Under the pieces are notes generated by a model, which worked only from the letters and a program-made list of their open reading frames with translations, was not told the DNA's origin and made no database searches. Of a stretch of 64,000 nucleotides of DNA, positions 1-8,600 are shown in pieces. Within the stretch, counting starts at the first letter, position 1; each line of letters opens with the position of its first letter. The position numbers and the translations under genes were made by a program. Source of the stretch: Usitatibacter sp038203035 (GTDB lineage: Bacteria; Pseudomonadota; Gammaproteobacteria; Burkholderiales; Usitatibacteraceae); assembly GCA_038203035.1 (NCBI GenBank), contig JBBREI010000001.1, forward strand, positions 45,013-109,012, given 5' to 3'.

Positions 1-2511
1 CACCTGCTCATCGTCGAATCGCCGTCCAAGGCGAAGACCCTCAAGAAGTACCTCGGCAAGGATTTCGAGATCCTCGCGTCGTACGGCCATGTCCGCGACC
101 TCGTGCCGAAGACCGGCGCGGTGGATCCCGACGACAACTTCAGGATGAAATACGAGCTGATCGAGCGCAACACCAAACACGTCGACGCCATCGCCAGGGC
201 GGTGAAGGACGCCGACACCATCCTGCTGGCAACCGACCCGGACAGGGAGGGTGAGGCCATTGCGTGGCACCTGTCCGAAATCCTCAAGTCGCGCAAGGCC
301 CTCAAGGACAAGACGATCAAGCGCGTCGTGTTCTACGAAATCACCGAGGGCGCCGTGAAGGAGGCGGTGAAGAACCCGCGCGCGATATCCATGGATCTGG
401 TGAACGCACAACAGGCGCGCAGGGCGCTCGACTACCTGGTGGGCTTCAACCTTTCACCGCTGCTGTGGAAGAAGATCCGGCGCGGCCTTTCGGCCGGCCG
501 CGTGCAAAGCCCGGCGCTGCGGCTGATCGTGGAGCGCGAGCTCGAGATCGAGAAGTTCAAGACTCAGGAATACTGGTCGATCCACTTCGACAGTTCCAAG
601 AACAAGGTCGCGTTCAGCGCGAAGCTCACGCATTTCAAGGGCGACAAGCTCGACCAGTTTGCCGTCGGCAGCGCCGAGCGCGAAGCCGAAGTCCGCGCAT
701 TCCTGGAGGAGAACGGCAAGGGCAACGCGAAGGTCAAGGAAGTCGAACGCAAGAGCAAGACGCGTTCACCCGCCGCGCCCTTCACGACGTCGACCCTGCA
801 GCAGGAGGCCGTGCGCAAGCTGGGCTTCTCCACCGACCGCGCCATGAAGGTCGCGCAGAGCCTTTATGAAGGGGTCAACGTCGGAAAGGTCGAAACCGGC
901 TTGATCACCTACATGCGCACCGACTCCGTCACTCTTTCGAAGGAAGCCGTGGCGGAAATGCGCGGCTACATCACCAAGAATTACGGCCCGGACTACCTGC
1001 CGAAGGCTCCCATCGTCTACCGCAGCACGTCGAAAAACGCACAGGAAGCACACGAGGCCATCCGCCCGACCTCGATCGCCCGCACCCCGGAATCGGTCTT
1101 TCCCTACCTGAACGACGAGCAGCGCAAGCTCTACGAGATGATCTGGAAGCGAGCGATCGCCTCGCAGATGACGCCGGCCAGGTTCGATACGGTGGCGGTC
1201 GATTTCGCGGTGGGCGCAGCGGGCAACATCTTTCGTGCCACCGGCCAGACGATGGTGTTTGCCGGCTTCTACGCGGTCTACCACGAGGACCAGGACGACG
1301 CCGTGGAAGAAGAAGACAAGCGCCTGCCGGCATTTGAAACGGGCGACGCGGTGAAGATCGAGAAGCTCTACGGCGAGCAGCACTTCACGCAGCCGCCCCC
1401 GCGTTATTCCGAGGCCAGCCTCGTGAAGGCGCTCGAACATTACGGCATCGGGCGCCCGTCGACCTATGCGTCGATCATCTCGACGCTGCAGAATCGCGAA
1501 TACGTCCTCCTCGACAAGAAGCGTTTCACGCCGACCGACGTCGGCCGGGTCGTGAACAAGTTCCTCACCGACCACTTCGCCCATTGGGTCGACTACGAGT
1601 TCACCGCCAAGCTCGAAGACGAGCTCGACGACATCTCGAACGGCAAGGAGGAATGGCTCCCGGTCCTCGAGAAGTTCTGGAAGGGTTTCTCGGCGCAGAT
1701 CATCGAAAAGGAATCGGTCTCCCGCAAGGACGTCACCCAGGAGCAGATGGACGAGACCTGCCCCAAGTGCGGCAACCACAAGCTCGCGATCCGCCTGGGG
1801 CGCCGCGGGCGCTTCATCGGCTGCGCCGGCTTCCCGGATTGCGACTACACGCGCAACCTCGACGGCGCGGAGGGCACGGAAGCGGTCAAGCGCGAGCTGG
1901 GTACCGATCCGGAAAGCGGCAAGCTGATACAGCTGCTGCAGGGTCCGTTCGGGCCGTACATCCAGCTGGGCGAGATGGAGGGCGACAAGAAGCCCAAGCG
2001 CGTCTCCGTGCCGAAGAACATCGCCCCCGATGCGGTCACCATCGAGACGGGGCTGAAGCTGCTTGCGCTTCCCCGCGACCTCGGTCCACATCCCGAAGGT
2101 GGCAAGAAGGTGGTGGCGGCGATCGGGCGATTCGGTCCCTACGTGAGCCACGACGGCCAGTTCAAGTCGATCCCGAAGGAAGAAAGCGTGTTCGAAATCG
2201 CCCTCGACCGTGCCGTCGCCCTGCTTGCCGAACCGAAGGTGTTCGGTGGTCGCGGCGCCCTCAAGGTCCTTGGCAAGCACCCCGACGACGGCCAGGCGGT
2301 GGCTCTCTATTCAGGGCGCTACGGGCCCTACGTGAAACACGGCAAGGTCAACGCCACGCTTCCGGACGAAGGCATGATCGCCACCGTTACGCTCGACGAG
2401 GCCGTCGAATTGCTGGCGGCAAAGTCGGGCAAGGGTGGAAAGGCGAAAAAAGCCGCGGCAAAACCCAAGGCAAAGGCGAAGGCCCCCGCCAAGGTAAAAA
2501 AGGCCGCGTAG
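1..2511 (+). CDS. topA: DNA topoisomerase I, 5' end cut by the window
   Basis: Type IA topoisomerase that relaxes negative supercoils through a 5'-phosphotyrosine intermediate. The frame is open from base 1 and begins HLLIVESPSKAKT, the usual N-terminus of TopA lacking only one or a few residues, so the start codon lies just outside the window. The Toprim acidic residues are in TDPDREGEA (codons from 232). The catalytic tyrosine is in LITYMRTDS (codon 910-912). A zinc ribbon starts at 1759 (CPKCG, later C-x5-C), followed by C-terminal Toprim-associated repeats (GRFGPYV, GRYGPYV) and a Lys/Ala-rich tail. The 836 visible residues fit the proteobacterial family. The stop codon lies inside the terminator shared with the convergent gyrB. 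Confidence 0.97.
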   Translation, partial: HLLIVESPSKAKTLKKYLGKDFEILASYGHVRDLVPKTGAVDPDDNFRMKYELIERNTKHVDAIARAVKDADTILLATDPDREGEAIAWHLSEILKSRKALKDKTIKRVVFYEITEGAVKEAVKNPRAISMDLVNAQQARRALDYLVGFNLSPLLWKKIRRGLSAGRVQSPALRLIVERELEIEKFKTQEYWSIHFDSSKNKVAFSAKLTHFKGDKLDQFAVGSAEREAEVRAFLEENGKGNAKVKEVERKSKTRSPAAPFTTSTLQQEAVRKLGFSTDRAMKVAQSLYEGVNVGKVETGLITYMRTDSVTLSKEAVAEMRGYITKNYGPDYLPKAPIVYRSTSKNAQEAHEAIRPTSIARTPESVFPYLNDEQRKLYEMIWKRAIASQMTPARFDTVAVDFAVGAAGNIFRATGQTMVFAGFYAVYHEDQDDAVEEEDKRLPAFETGDAVKIEKLYGEQHFTQPPPRYSEASLVKALEHYGIGRPSTYASIISTLQNREYVLLDKKRFTPTDVGRVVNKFLTDHFAHWVDYEFTAKLEDELDDISNGKEEWLPVLEKFWKGFSAQIIEKESVSRKDVTQEQMDETCPKCGNHKLAIRLGRRGRFIGCAGFPDCDYTRNLDGAEGTEAVKRELGTDPESGKLIQLLQGPFGPYIQLGEMEGDKKPKRVSVPKNIAPDAVTIETGLKLLALPRDLGPHPEGGKKVVAAIGRFGPYVSHDGQFKSIPKEESVFEIALDRAVALLAEPKVFGGRGALKVLGKHPDDGQAVALYSGRYGPYVKHGKVNATLPDEGMIATVTLDEAVELLAAKSGKGGKAKKAAAKPKAKAKAPAKVKKAA

Positions 2512-2526
2512 AATCGGCCTTTTTTT
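2496..2526. terminator. Bidirectional intrinsic terminator between topA and gyrB
   Basis: A perfect 11-bp inverted repeat, AAAAAAGGCCG (2496-2506) and CGGCCTTTTTT (2515-2525), encloses an 8-nt loop. The A-run and T-run give a U-tract on either strand, so it can stop transcription from both sides. The topA TAG (2509-2511) lies in the loop and the gyrB TAA (2525-2527) overlaps the right arm. Confidence 0.9.
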
Positions 2527-4954
2527 ACACGTCGAGGTTGGTCACCCTCAACGCGTTGGACTCGATGAACTGCCGGCGCGGCTCCACCTCGTCGCCCATC
2601 AACGTGGTGAACGTCTCGCCGACGCTGATGGCATCTTCGATCTGGACCTTGAGCAGGATGCGCTTGGTCGGATCCATCGTCGTCTCCCAGAGCTGCTCCG
2701 GGTTCATCTCGCCCAGTCCCTTGTAGCGCTGGATCGCCATCGATCCCTTCGCCTCGGAGAAGAGCCAGTCGAGGCCCTCGCGGAAGGTCTTGATCGAACG
2801 CACCGCCTCGCCGCGCTTGACCTGCGCGTCCTCGCGGATGAGCCCGGTCAGTGTCTCCGAGGTCTTCACGATCTGCGAGTAGTCGCCGCTTTCGAGGAAG
2901 GCGTGGTCGACCACCGTCTCCACCTTGTTGCCATGGACGACCTTTTCGAGCCGCAGCCGCCATCCGTCGGATGTGGGGTCACGCTCTATGTGGGTCCTGG
3001 GCGCATTGGGTGAAAGAGCCTCGTGGAATGCCCTGGCGGCGCGCGTCGCCCCATCCTGGTCGCCCAGCGACATCCTCGGCATTCCCAGCATCGAATGCAG
3101 GACCGCGGAATCCATCGCCGCCGAGAGCCGCTCGATCACGGTTTCGGTCATGAGGTAGTCGGTGGCGATGTTTTCCAGTGCCTCCCCGGTGAGCGGCGCG
3201 GCGGCGCCTCCCGGCGAGAGCGTTGCCCCGTTCAGCGCCCGGCGAAGCTGGTGCTGCTTGAGCTCGTGCTCGTCCTTGAGGTAGCGCTCGTCCTTGCCGC
3301 TCTTCACCTTGTAGAGCGGCGGCTGGGCGACGTAGATGTGGCCGCGCTCCAGCAGCACCGGCATCTGGCGATAGAAGAACGTGAGCAGCAGCGTGCGGAT
3401 GTGCGCGCCGTCCACGTCCGCGTCCGTCATGATGATGATGCGGTGGTATCGCAGCTTGTCGAGGTTGAAGTCCTCGCCGATGCCCGCGCCGAGGGCGGTG
3501 ATCAACGTGGCGACCTCGGTCGAGGTGATGATCTTGTCGATGCGTGCGCGCTCTACATTGAGGATCTTCCCCTTGAGCGGCAGGATCGCCTGGTTGCGCC
3601 GGTCGCGGCCCTGCTTGGCGCTGCCGCCGGCGGAGTCTCCCTCCACCAGGTACAGCTCGCAAAGGGCCGGGTCCCGCTCCTGGCAGTCGGCCAGTTTCCC
3701 GGGAAGGCCGCCACCATCGAGCACGCCCTTGCGCCGGGTGAGCTCGCGCGCCTTGCGCGCGGCTTCGCGGGCGCGAGCGGCTTCGACGATTTTTGTGCAG
3801 ATGATCTTCGCGTCGGAAGGTCTTTCCATGAGGAAATCGGCGAGCTTCTGCGCAACGATTTCCTGCACCACGGGCTGCACCTCGGACGAGACCAGCTTGT
3901 CCTTGGTCTGCGAGGAGAACTTGGGCTCGGGCACCTTCACCGAGAGCACGCAGGTAAGGCCCTCGCGCATGTCGTCGCCGGTGGTTTCCACCTTCGCCTT
4001 CTTGGCGATTTCTTCCTTCTCGATGTAGTTGTTGATGGTGCGCGTCATCGCCGTGCGCAGGCCCGTGAGGTGGGTGCCGCCGTCGCGCTGCGGGATGTTG
4101 TTGGTGAAGCATTGCACCGATTCGCCGTACGAGTCGTTCCACTGCATCGCCACTTCGACCGTGATGCCGTCTTTCTCGCCGACCGAATAGAAAACGTTGT
4201 TGTGCAGCACCGTCTTCGCGCGGTGCATGTACTCGACGAATCCCTTGATTCCGCCGGCATGGGCGAAGTTCTCGCTCTTGCCGGTGCGCTGGTCGATGAG
4301 CTCGATCTTGCAGCCGTTGTTCAGGAACGAAAGTTCGCGCAGGCGCTTGGCGAGGATCTCGTAATGGAACTCGACGTGGCTGAACGTCTGCGTCGACGCA
4401 AGGAAGTGCACCTCGGTGCCGCGGCGATCGGTGTCCCCGGTGACCTCAAGCGGCTTGACCGCGACGCCATCGCGGAATTCCAGCAGGTGGGCCTTGCCTG
4501 CGCGCCACACGCGCAGCTTGAGCCATTGCGACAGCGCGTTCACGACCGAGACGCCCACGCCGTGCAGCCCGCCCGAGACCTTGTACGAGTTCTGATCGAA
4601 TTTTCCGCCGGCGTGCAGCTCGGTCATCACGATCTCTGCCGCGGAACGCTTGAGGTCGTCGTCTTCCTTGATGTCCGTGGGAATGCCCCGGCCGTTGTCG
4701 ACCACCGATATCGAATTGTCAGTGTGGATCACGACCTTGATGTCGTCGCAATGTCCGGCCAGGGCTTCGTCGATCGCGTTGTCCACCACTTCGAAGACCA
4801 TGTGGTGCAGTCCGGTTCCATCGGACGTGTCGCCGATGTACATGCCGGGACGCTTGCGCACGGCGTCGAGCCCCTTGAGGATCTTGATGCTGCTCGAATC
4901 GTATTCGGCGGGCGGGCGGATGGGATCGGGGGTGGACTGCGGGACGGTTGCCAA
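2525..4954 (-). CDS. gyrB: DNA gyrase subunit B
   Basis: ATPase subunit of gyrase, which with GyrA introduces negative supercoils. The 809 residues match the usual length of about 805. In order: the GHKL ATPase domain (EVVDNAIDEA, DNGRGIP, GGLHGVGVSVVNALS), the transducer domain, the Toprim domain (LYLVEGDSAGGSAKQGRDR and TDADVDGAHI), an insert, and the C-terminal GLGEMNPEQLWETTMDP motif. The start is TTG at 4952-4954, preceded by AGGAA about 8 nt upstream; no ATG is available nearby. It lies 22 bp downstream of dnaN in the same direction, so the two are probably co-transcribed. Confidence 0.97.
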   Translation of the reverse strand: MATVPQSTPDPIRPPAEYDSSSIKILKGLDAVRKRPGMYIGDTSDGTGLHHMVFEVVDNAIDEALAGHCDDIKVVIHTDNSISVVDNGRGIPTDIKEDDDLKRSAAEIVMTELHAGGKFDQNSYKVSGGLHGVGVSVVNALSQWLKLRVWRAGKAHLLEFRDGVAVKPLEVTGDTDRRGTEVHFLASTQTFSHVEFHYEILAKRLRELSFLNNGCKIELIDQRTGKSENFAHAGGIKGFVEYMHRAKTVLHNNVFYSVGEKDGITVEVAMQWNDSYGESVQCFTNNIPQRDGGTHLTGLRTAMTRTINNYIEKEEIAKKAKVETTGDDMREGLTCVLSVKVPEPKFSSQTKDKLVSSEVQPVVQEIVAQKLADFLMERPSDAKIICTKIVEAARAREAARKARELTRRKGVLDGGGLPGKLADCQERDPALCELYLVEGDSAGGSAKQGRDRRNQAILPLKGKILNVERARIDKIITSTEVATLITALGAGIGEDFNLDKLRYHRIIIMTDADVDGAHIRTLLLTFFYRQMPVLLERGHIYVAQPPLYKVKSGKDERYLKDEHELKQHQLRRALNGATLSPGGAAAPLTGEALENIATDYLMTETVIERLSAAMDSAVLHSMLGMPRMSLGDQDGATRAARAFHEALSPNAPRTHIERDPTSDGWRLRLEKVVHGNKVETVVDHAFLESGDYSQIVKTSETLTGLIREDAQVKRGEAVRSIKTFREGLDWLFSEAKGSMAIQRYKGLGEMNPEQLWETTMDPTKRILLKVQIEDAISVGETFTTLMGDEVEPRRQFIESNALRVTNLDV

Positions 4955-4976
4955 AATTTGGTTCCTGTTTGCGTTT

Positions 4977-6080
4977 CTAGATGCGCATCGGCATCACGAC
5001 GTATTTGAAATCCTCGCGGCCGGGAATCTGCACCAGCGCGCTGGAATTCGAATCGCCCATGACGACGCTCACCGAAGATGAATCGACGTGGTTCAGCACG
5101 TCGAGCAGGTACGAGATGTTGAAGCCGATGTCGAGCGCATCGCCGTCGTAGTCGATCGCCAGGCCCTCTTCGGCCTCCTCCTGCTCGTTGTTCGTGCAGA
5201 TGATCGACAGCGCATCCTTGGTGAAGACGAGCCGCACGCCGCGGATCTTCTCGTTCGAGAGGATCGCGGCGCGGTTTAGCGACTGGGCCAGTGTGGCCCG
5301 ATCGATCGACACCCGGTTCTTGTGGGTCGTGGGGATGACCTTCTGGTAATCGGGAAACTTGCCCTCGACGATCTTGGAGACGATTTCGATGTCACCGAAC
5401 GAGAAACGCGCCTGGTTGGACCCGATGGCGAGCGCCACCGGCTCATCGGTATCACCAAGCAGCTTGATCAGCTCGAGCACGGTCTTGCGCGGCAGGATCG
5501 CCTCCACGTTTCCGTGGTCGCCTTCCAGGTCCTGGCTCGCAAAGGACAACCGGTGGCCGTCGGTCGCAACAACACGCAGCACGTTCTTGTCGACCGAAAA
5601 AAGCACGCCGTTGAGGTAGTAGCGGATGTCCTGCACCGCCATCGCGAACTGCACCAGCCCGAGGGCGTTCTTGAGGGCCTTCTGTGGAAGCGTAAGCGTC
5701 CTGGAGGCGTCCTTCGCCTCCACCATGCGGGGGAAGTCCGCAGCCGCCAGGGTCTGAAGGTTGAAGCGGCTCTTGCCCGCCTTGACCGTCATGCGGTTTT
5801 CCTTGGCTTCGAGCGAGACCTCGGCGTCTTCCGGAAGCGAGCGCAGGATGTCATACAGCTTGCGCGCGCCTGCCGTGACGGAGCCTTCGGCGTTGCCGTC
5901 CAACTGGGCAGTGGCGGTGATCTGCACCTCGAGGTCGGTGGCCAGGAAATCCACTTTCCCACCCGCCGCCGTGATCAACACGTTGGACAGGATGGGCAGC
6001 GTATGGCGGCGCTCGACGATGCCGGTGACCCGCTGAAGGGGCCCAAGCAGCTTGTCGTTGGTGGTCTTTATCTTAAGCAT
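4977..6080 (-). CDS. dnaN: DNA polymerase III beta sliding clamp
   Basis: Ring-shaped processivity clamp that tethers DNA polymerase III and other partners to DNA. The 367 residues match the family and show the three-fold repeated clamp architecture, from MLKIKTTNDKLLGPLQRV at the N-terminus to the conserved VVMPMRI at the C-terminus. The start is ATG at 6078-6080; no strong Shine-Dalgarno is visible in the very AT-rich leader. It sits between dnaA and gyrB on the minus strand, the classic origin-region order, with a 206-bp gap to dnaA that carries DnaA boxes. Confidence 0.97.
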   Translation of the reverse strand: MLKIKTTNDKLLGPLQRVTGIVERRHTLPILSNVLITAAGGKVDFLATDLEVQITATAQLDGNAEGSVTAGARKLYDILRSLPEDAEVSLEAKENRMTVKAGKSRFNLQTLAAADFPRMVEAKDASRTLTLPQKALKNALGLVQFAMAVQDIRYYLNGVLFSVDKNVLRVVATDGHRLSFASQDLEGDHGNVEAILPRKTVLELIKLLGDTDEPVALAIGSNQARFSFGDIEIVSKIVEGKFPDYQKVIPTTHKNRVSIDRATLAQSLNRAAILSNEKIRGVRLVFTKDALSIICTNNEQEEAEEGLAIDYDGDALDIGFNISYLLDVLNHVDSSSVSVVMGDSNSSALVQIPGREDFKYVVMPMRI

Positions 6081-6286
6081 TGTATTTATAGAAGTTAGAT
6101 TAGTTAATAGCTAATAGGAGACCGCCGGGAGCGGGATAACTTCAAAATGCCCAGATGGATCAAAGCGTTGACCATGATTTTAAATGGGGACTGAATGGCC
6201 TGAACTCAATGAACATCTGTGGATAACAAGACCTTTCACGGCCAAGGTTGAATTCATCCACAGGTTCTTCATGGGTTCTTCGCACT
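6081..6286. other. dnaA-dnaN intergenic region, candidate oriC element with AT-rich segment
   Basis: The 206-bp gap carries a perfect DnaA box on the minus strand (TGTGGATAA at 6219-6227) and a one-mismatch box on the plus strand (TCATCCACA at 6254-6262). The dnaN-proximal 40 bp (about 6081-6120) are extremely AT-rich for this genome and contain repeated TAG and TAATAG triplets, like a DNA unwinding element with DnaA-trio motifs. With the box upstream of dnaA this suggests a two-part origin. It also serves as the dnaN leader. The boxes are seen directly; origin function is inferred. Confidence 0.55.
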
Positions 6287-7624
6287 TCATCCCAGCAATA
6301 TCTGCTGCAGCTGCGCATAGTCGCGAGCGAACTCCTGGTCGTTATCGCGCAGTTCAACGGTCTTGCGGCACGCATGAAGGACGGTGGTGTGGTCGCGGCC
6401 TCCGAACGCTTCGCCGATTTCGGGCAGGCTCTGCTGGGTGAGTTCCTTTGCCAGCGCCATCGCCACCTGCCGCGGACGGGCGACGGAGCGGAAACGCTTC
6501 TTTGAGTACATGTCCGAGACCTTGATCTTGAAATAGTCCGCGACCGTTTTCTGGATGTTCTCTATCGACACCTGGCGATTGAGCACCGCGAGCAGGTCCT
6601 TCAGTGCCTCGCGGGCCGTGGTCACGTTGACCGTGGTGTTGTTGAAACGGCAGTAGGCGAGCACACGCTTGAGCGCGCCTTCGAGTTCGCGCACGTTGGA
6701 ACGGATGTGTTTGGCGATGAAGAAGGCGACGTTTTCATCGAGCCGGACACCATCGTTCTCGGCCTTCTTGAGCAGGATCGCCACGCGCATTTCCAGTTCC
6801 GGCGGTTCCACCGCGACGGTCAGGCCCCAGCCGAAGCGCGAGATCAGGCGCTCCTCTATCCCGGTCATTTCCTTGGGAAAGCAGTCGCTGGTGATGGCCA
6901 CCTGCTTGTGTGCTTCGAAGAGCGCATTGAAGGTGTAGAAGAACTCCTCCTGGGAGCGTGACTTGCCGACGAAGAACTGCACATCGTCGATAAGGAAGAG
7001 GTCCAGGGAGCGGTAGTAGCGCTTCAGGGAGTCGAAACTCTTGTGCTGGTAGGCGCGCACGACATCGGCGACAAACTGTTCTGCGTGGCTGTAGCGCACC
7101 TTGGCCTTGGGATTGCGCTTGAGCACCTCGTTGCCGATCGCCTGCAGCAGGTGGGTCTTGCCCAGGCCGGTGCCGCCGTAGATGAAGAGCGGGTTGTATG
7201 CGGTACCGGGGTTTTCCGCGATCTGGATGGCCGCCGCGCGCGCGATCTGGTTGGCCTTGCCGTTGACGAAATTGGTGAAGGTGAAGCCCGGGTTCAGGCG
7301 GTGCTCGTCACGACCGTTGCGCTCCGCGGGCACGGGCACCGGGATCGGTTCGGGGACGATGATCACGTTGTCGGAACGGGTTTCGTCGAGGACCAGGTTG
7401 ACGATGAGGGGGGTCCCGGCCACGCGTTCGATCCGCGACTCGATGCGGTTCAGCAGGTTCGATCGAACCCACTTGAGCACGTGGTGGTTCGGGGCTACCA
7501 GCACCAGTTGTTCGCCCTGCCGTTCGGCGCGCAGGGGTTTGATCCACGTGTCGAACTGCTGGGCCGGCAATTCCTTCTTGAACTCAGCGGCGAGCGATGG
7601 CCAAAGCGAATCCATGGATGGCAA
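6287..7624 (-). CDS. dnaA: Chromosomal replication initiator DnaA
   Basis: AAA+ ATPase that binds DnaA boxes and opens oriC. It has 445 residues: N-terminal domain I (SLWPSLAAEFKKEL), a short linker rich in Pro and Val, Walker A GGTGLGKTHLL, Walker B LFLIDDVQFF, and the C-terminal box-binding signature GRDHTTVLHACRK. Two starts are possible: TTG at 7622-7624, with GGAAG 9 nt upstream, or ATG three codons later at 7613-7615, which has no well-spaced ribosome-binding site. TTG is preferred on spacing. The promoter overlaps a DnaA box, which implies autoregulation. Confidence 0.97.
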   Translation of the reverse strand: MPSMDSLWPSLAAEFKKELPAQQFDTWIKPLRAERQGEQLVLVAPNHHVLKWVRSNLLNRIESRIERVAGTPLIVNLVLDETRSDNVIIVPEPIPVPVPAERNGRDEHRLNPGFTFTNFVNGKANQIARAAAIQIAENPGTAYNPLFIYGGTGLGKTHLLQAIGNEVLKRNPKAKVRYSHAEQFVADVVRAYQHKSFDSLKRYYRSLDLFLIDDVQFFVGKSRSQEEFFYTFNALFEAHKQVAITSDCFPKEMTGIEERLISRFGWGLTVAVEPPELEMRVAILLKKAENDGVRLDENVAFFIAKHIRSNVRELEGALKRVLAYCRFNNTTVNVTTAREALKDLLAVLNRQVSIENIQKTVADYFKIKVSDMYSKKRFRSVARPRQVAMALAKELTQQSLPEIGEAFGGRDHTTVLHACRKTVELRDNDQEFARDYAQLQQILLG

Positions 7625-7669
7625 GCGGGGGATCTTCCGAGGGGTTGAAAAGCGGTAGAACGATGTGAA

Positions 7670-7700
7670 ATTTTACTTGGATCGGAGGCACTTATCCACA
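7670..7700 (-). promoter_or_regulatory. Candidate dnaA promoter overlapping a DnaA box
   Basis: Read on the minus strand, TGGATA (7693-7698) and TAAAAT (7670-7675) are separated by exactly 17 bp. The -35 hexamer lies inside a perfect DnaA box (TTATCCACA on the plus strand, 7692-7700). DnaA bound there would block RNA polymerase, a common autoregulatory arrangement. Confidence 0.55.
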
Positions 7701-7818
7701 GCTCTGGAACCCCTTGAAAACATGGGCTGCCTGGCGCCCTTTCGCGGCCGCTAACACAAACCGCGCGACGGCTGGTGCCGGCCGGAGGGGCGCAATGGCG
7801 CCTTGGCCGTGAATCCGC

Positions 7819-7824
7819 TATAAT
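7819..7824 (+). promoter_or_regulatory. -10 element for rpmH-rnpA
   Basis: A consensus TATAAT lies about 50 bp upstream of rpmH in the context CCGCTATAATTT, very like the -10 region of the atp promoter. No good -35 hexamer is found at 16-18 bp, so only the -10 is called. Confidence 0.5.
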
Positions 7825-7874
7825 TTCATGCTTTTCCTGCCGCTTTCCTGGGCGGATACTCAAGGTAAACCGAT

Positions 7875-8009
7875 ATGAAACGCACCTTCCAGCCGTCGAC
7901 GGCCCACCGCAAGAAGACCCACGGCTTCCGTGTGCGCATGAAAACGGCCGCCGGGCGGGCGGTGATCAACGCCCGTCGCGCCAAGGGCCGCAAGCGCGTA
8001 GCGGTCTGA
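7875..8009 (+). CDS. rpmH: 50S ribosomal protein L34
   Basis: A small basic protein of the large ribosomal subunit. The 44-residue product begins MKRTFQPS and contains HGFRVRMKT and the family signature GRAVINARRAKGRKR. It starts with ATG at 7875 and is the first gene of the rightward rpmH-rnpA-yidD-yidC-mnmE cluster, divergent from dnaA, the near-universal bacterial arrangement. Its length is normal for L34 (44-46 aa). Confidence 0.97.
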   Translation: MKRTFQPSTAHRKKTHGFRVRMKTAAGRAVINARRAKGRKRVAV

Positions 8010-8017
8010 CGTCACTC

Positions 8018-8383
8018 ATGCCGCGGAACGCCCGGAAGGAAGGGTATTCCCGGCGTCACCGCTTCTCTGAGCGGGGCTCGTTTGGCCCCGTCCTTCGCGC
8101 CCCGCGCAAGCTTCGCAGCCGATTGGTTGTTGTCCACGTGATGCCGGGCGTTGGGCCGCAATCGCGCTTCGGGCTCGCGTTCACGCGCCGCCTGGTCCCT
8201 TCAGCCGTCGACCGCAATACCGTCAAGCGCATGCTTCGCGAGACCTTCCGGCGACACGGCATGAAGCACTCGGGCCTCGATTGCGTCGTGACCATGCGAG
8301 AGCGCTTCCAGCCCGGGCAGGCCCCGGAAATCGCGGCCGAGGTGGCCCGGATGCTGGATCGCCTCCTGCCGGCGGCGGCATGA
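8018..8383 (+). CDS. rnpA: Ribonuclease P protein component
   Basis: Basic protein subunit of RNase P, which trims tRNA 5' leaders together with the M1 RNA. The 121-residue product has the family motif as SAVDRNTVKRMLRETFRRH (about residues 67-85), preceded by SRFGLAFTRRLV. The start is ATG at 8018, 8 bp after rpmH; the open frame extends upstream, but that part overlaps rpmH and is not expected in RnpA. The stop overlaps the yidD start (ATGA), indicating translational coupling. Confidence 0.95.
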   Translation: MPRNARKEGYSRRHRFSERGSFGPVLRAPRKLRSRLVVVHVMPGVGPQSRFGLAFTRRLVPSAVDRNTVKRMLRETFRRHGMKHSGLDCVVTMRERFQPGQAPEIAAEVARMLDRLLPAAA

Positions 8384-8589
8384 AAAGGGCCCTGCTGGCC
8401 CTCATTCGGATTTATCGCCTGGTGCTGAGCCCCTGGTGGGGCCGTCAGTGCCGCTACACCCCCTCGTGCTCGGAATACGCTGCGGAAGCGATCGAGCGCC
8501 ACGGCTCGGCTCGTGGCGCCTGGATGGCGCTGCGCCGCATCGGGCGCTGCCATCCGTGGCACGAGGGCGGCTTCGACCCGGTTCCCTGA
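8380..8589 (+). CDS. yidD: Membrane protein insertion efficiency factor YidD
   Basis: Small protein that assists YidC-dependent membrane insertion. The 69-residue product begins MKRALLALIRIYRLVLSP and carries the family signature CRYTPSCSEYA, with further conserved residues in GRCHPWHEGGFDPVP. Its ATG overlaps the rnpA stop as ATGA. The position between rnpA and yidC is standard. Confidence 0.95.
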   Translation: MKRALLALIRIYRLVLSPWWGRQCRYTPSCSEYAAEAIERHGSARGAWMALRRIGRCHPWHEGGFDPVP

Positions 8590-8600
8590 GATTCCCGCAA

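Noticed and set aside
2334..2345. parS-like half site TACGTGAAACAC in topA
   Set aside because: Only one arm matches, and the codons encode the conserved GPYVKHG repeat.
3023..5008. 661-codon frame on the plus strand opposite gyrB
   Set aside because: It mirrors gyrB third-position GC and has no ribosome-binding site or recognisable domain.
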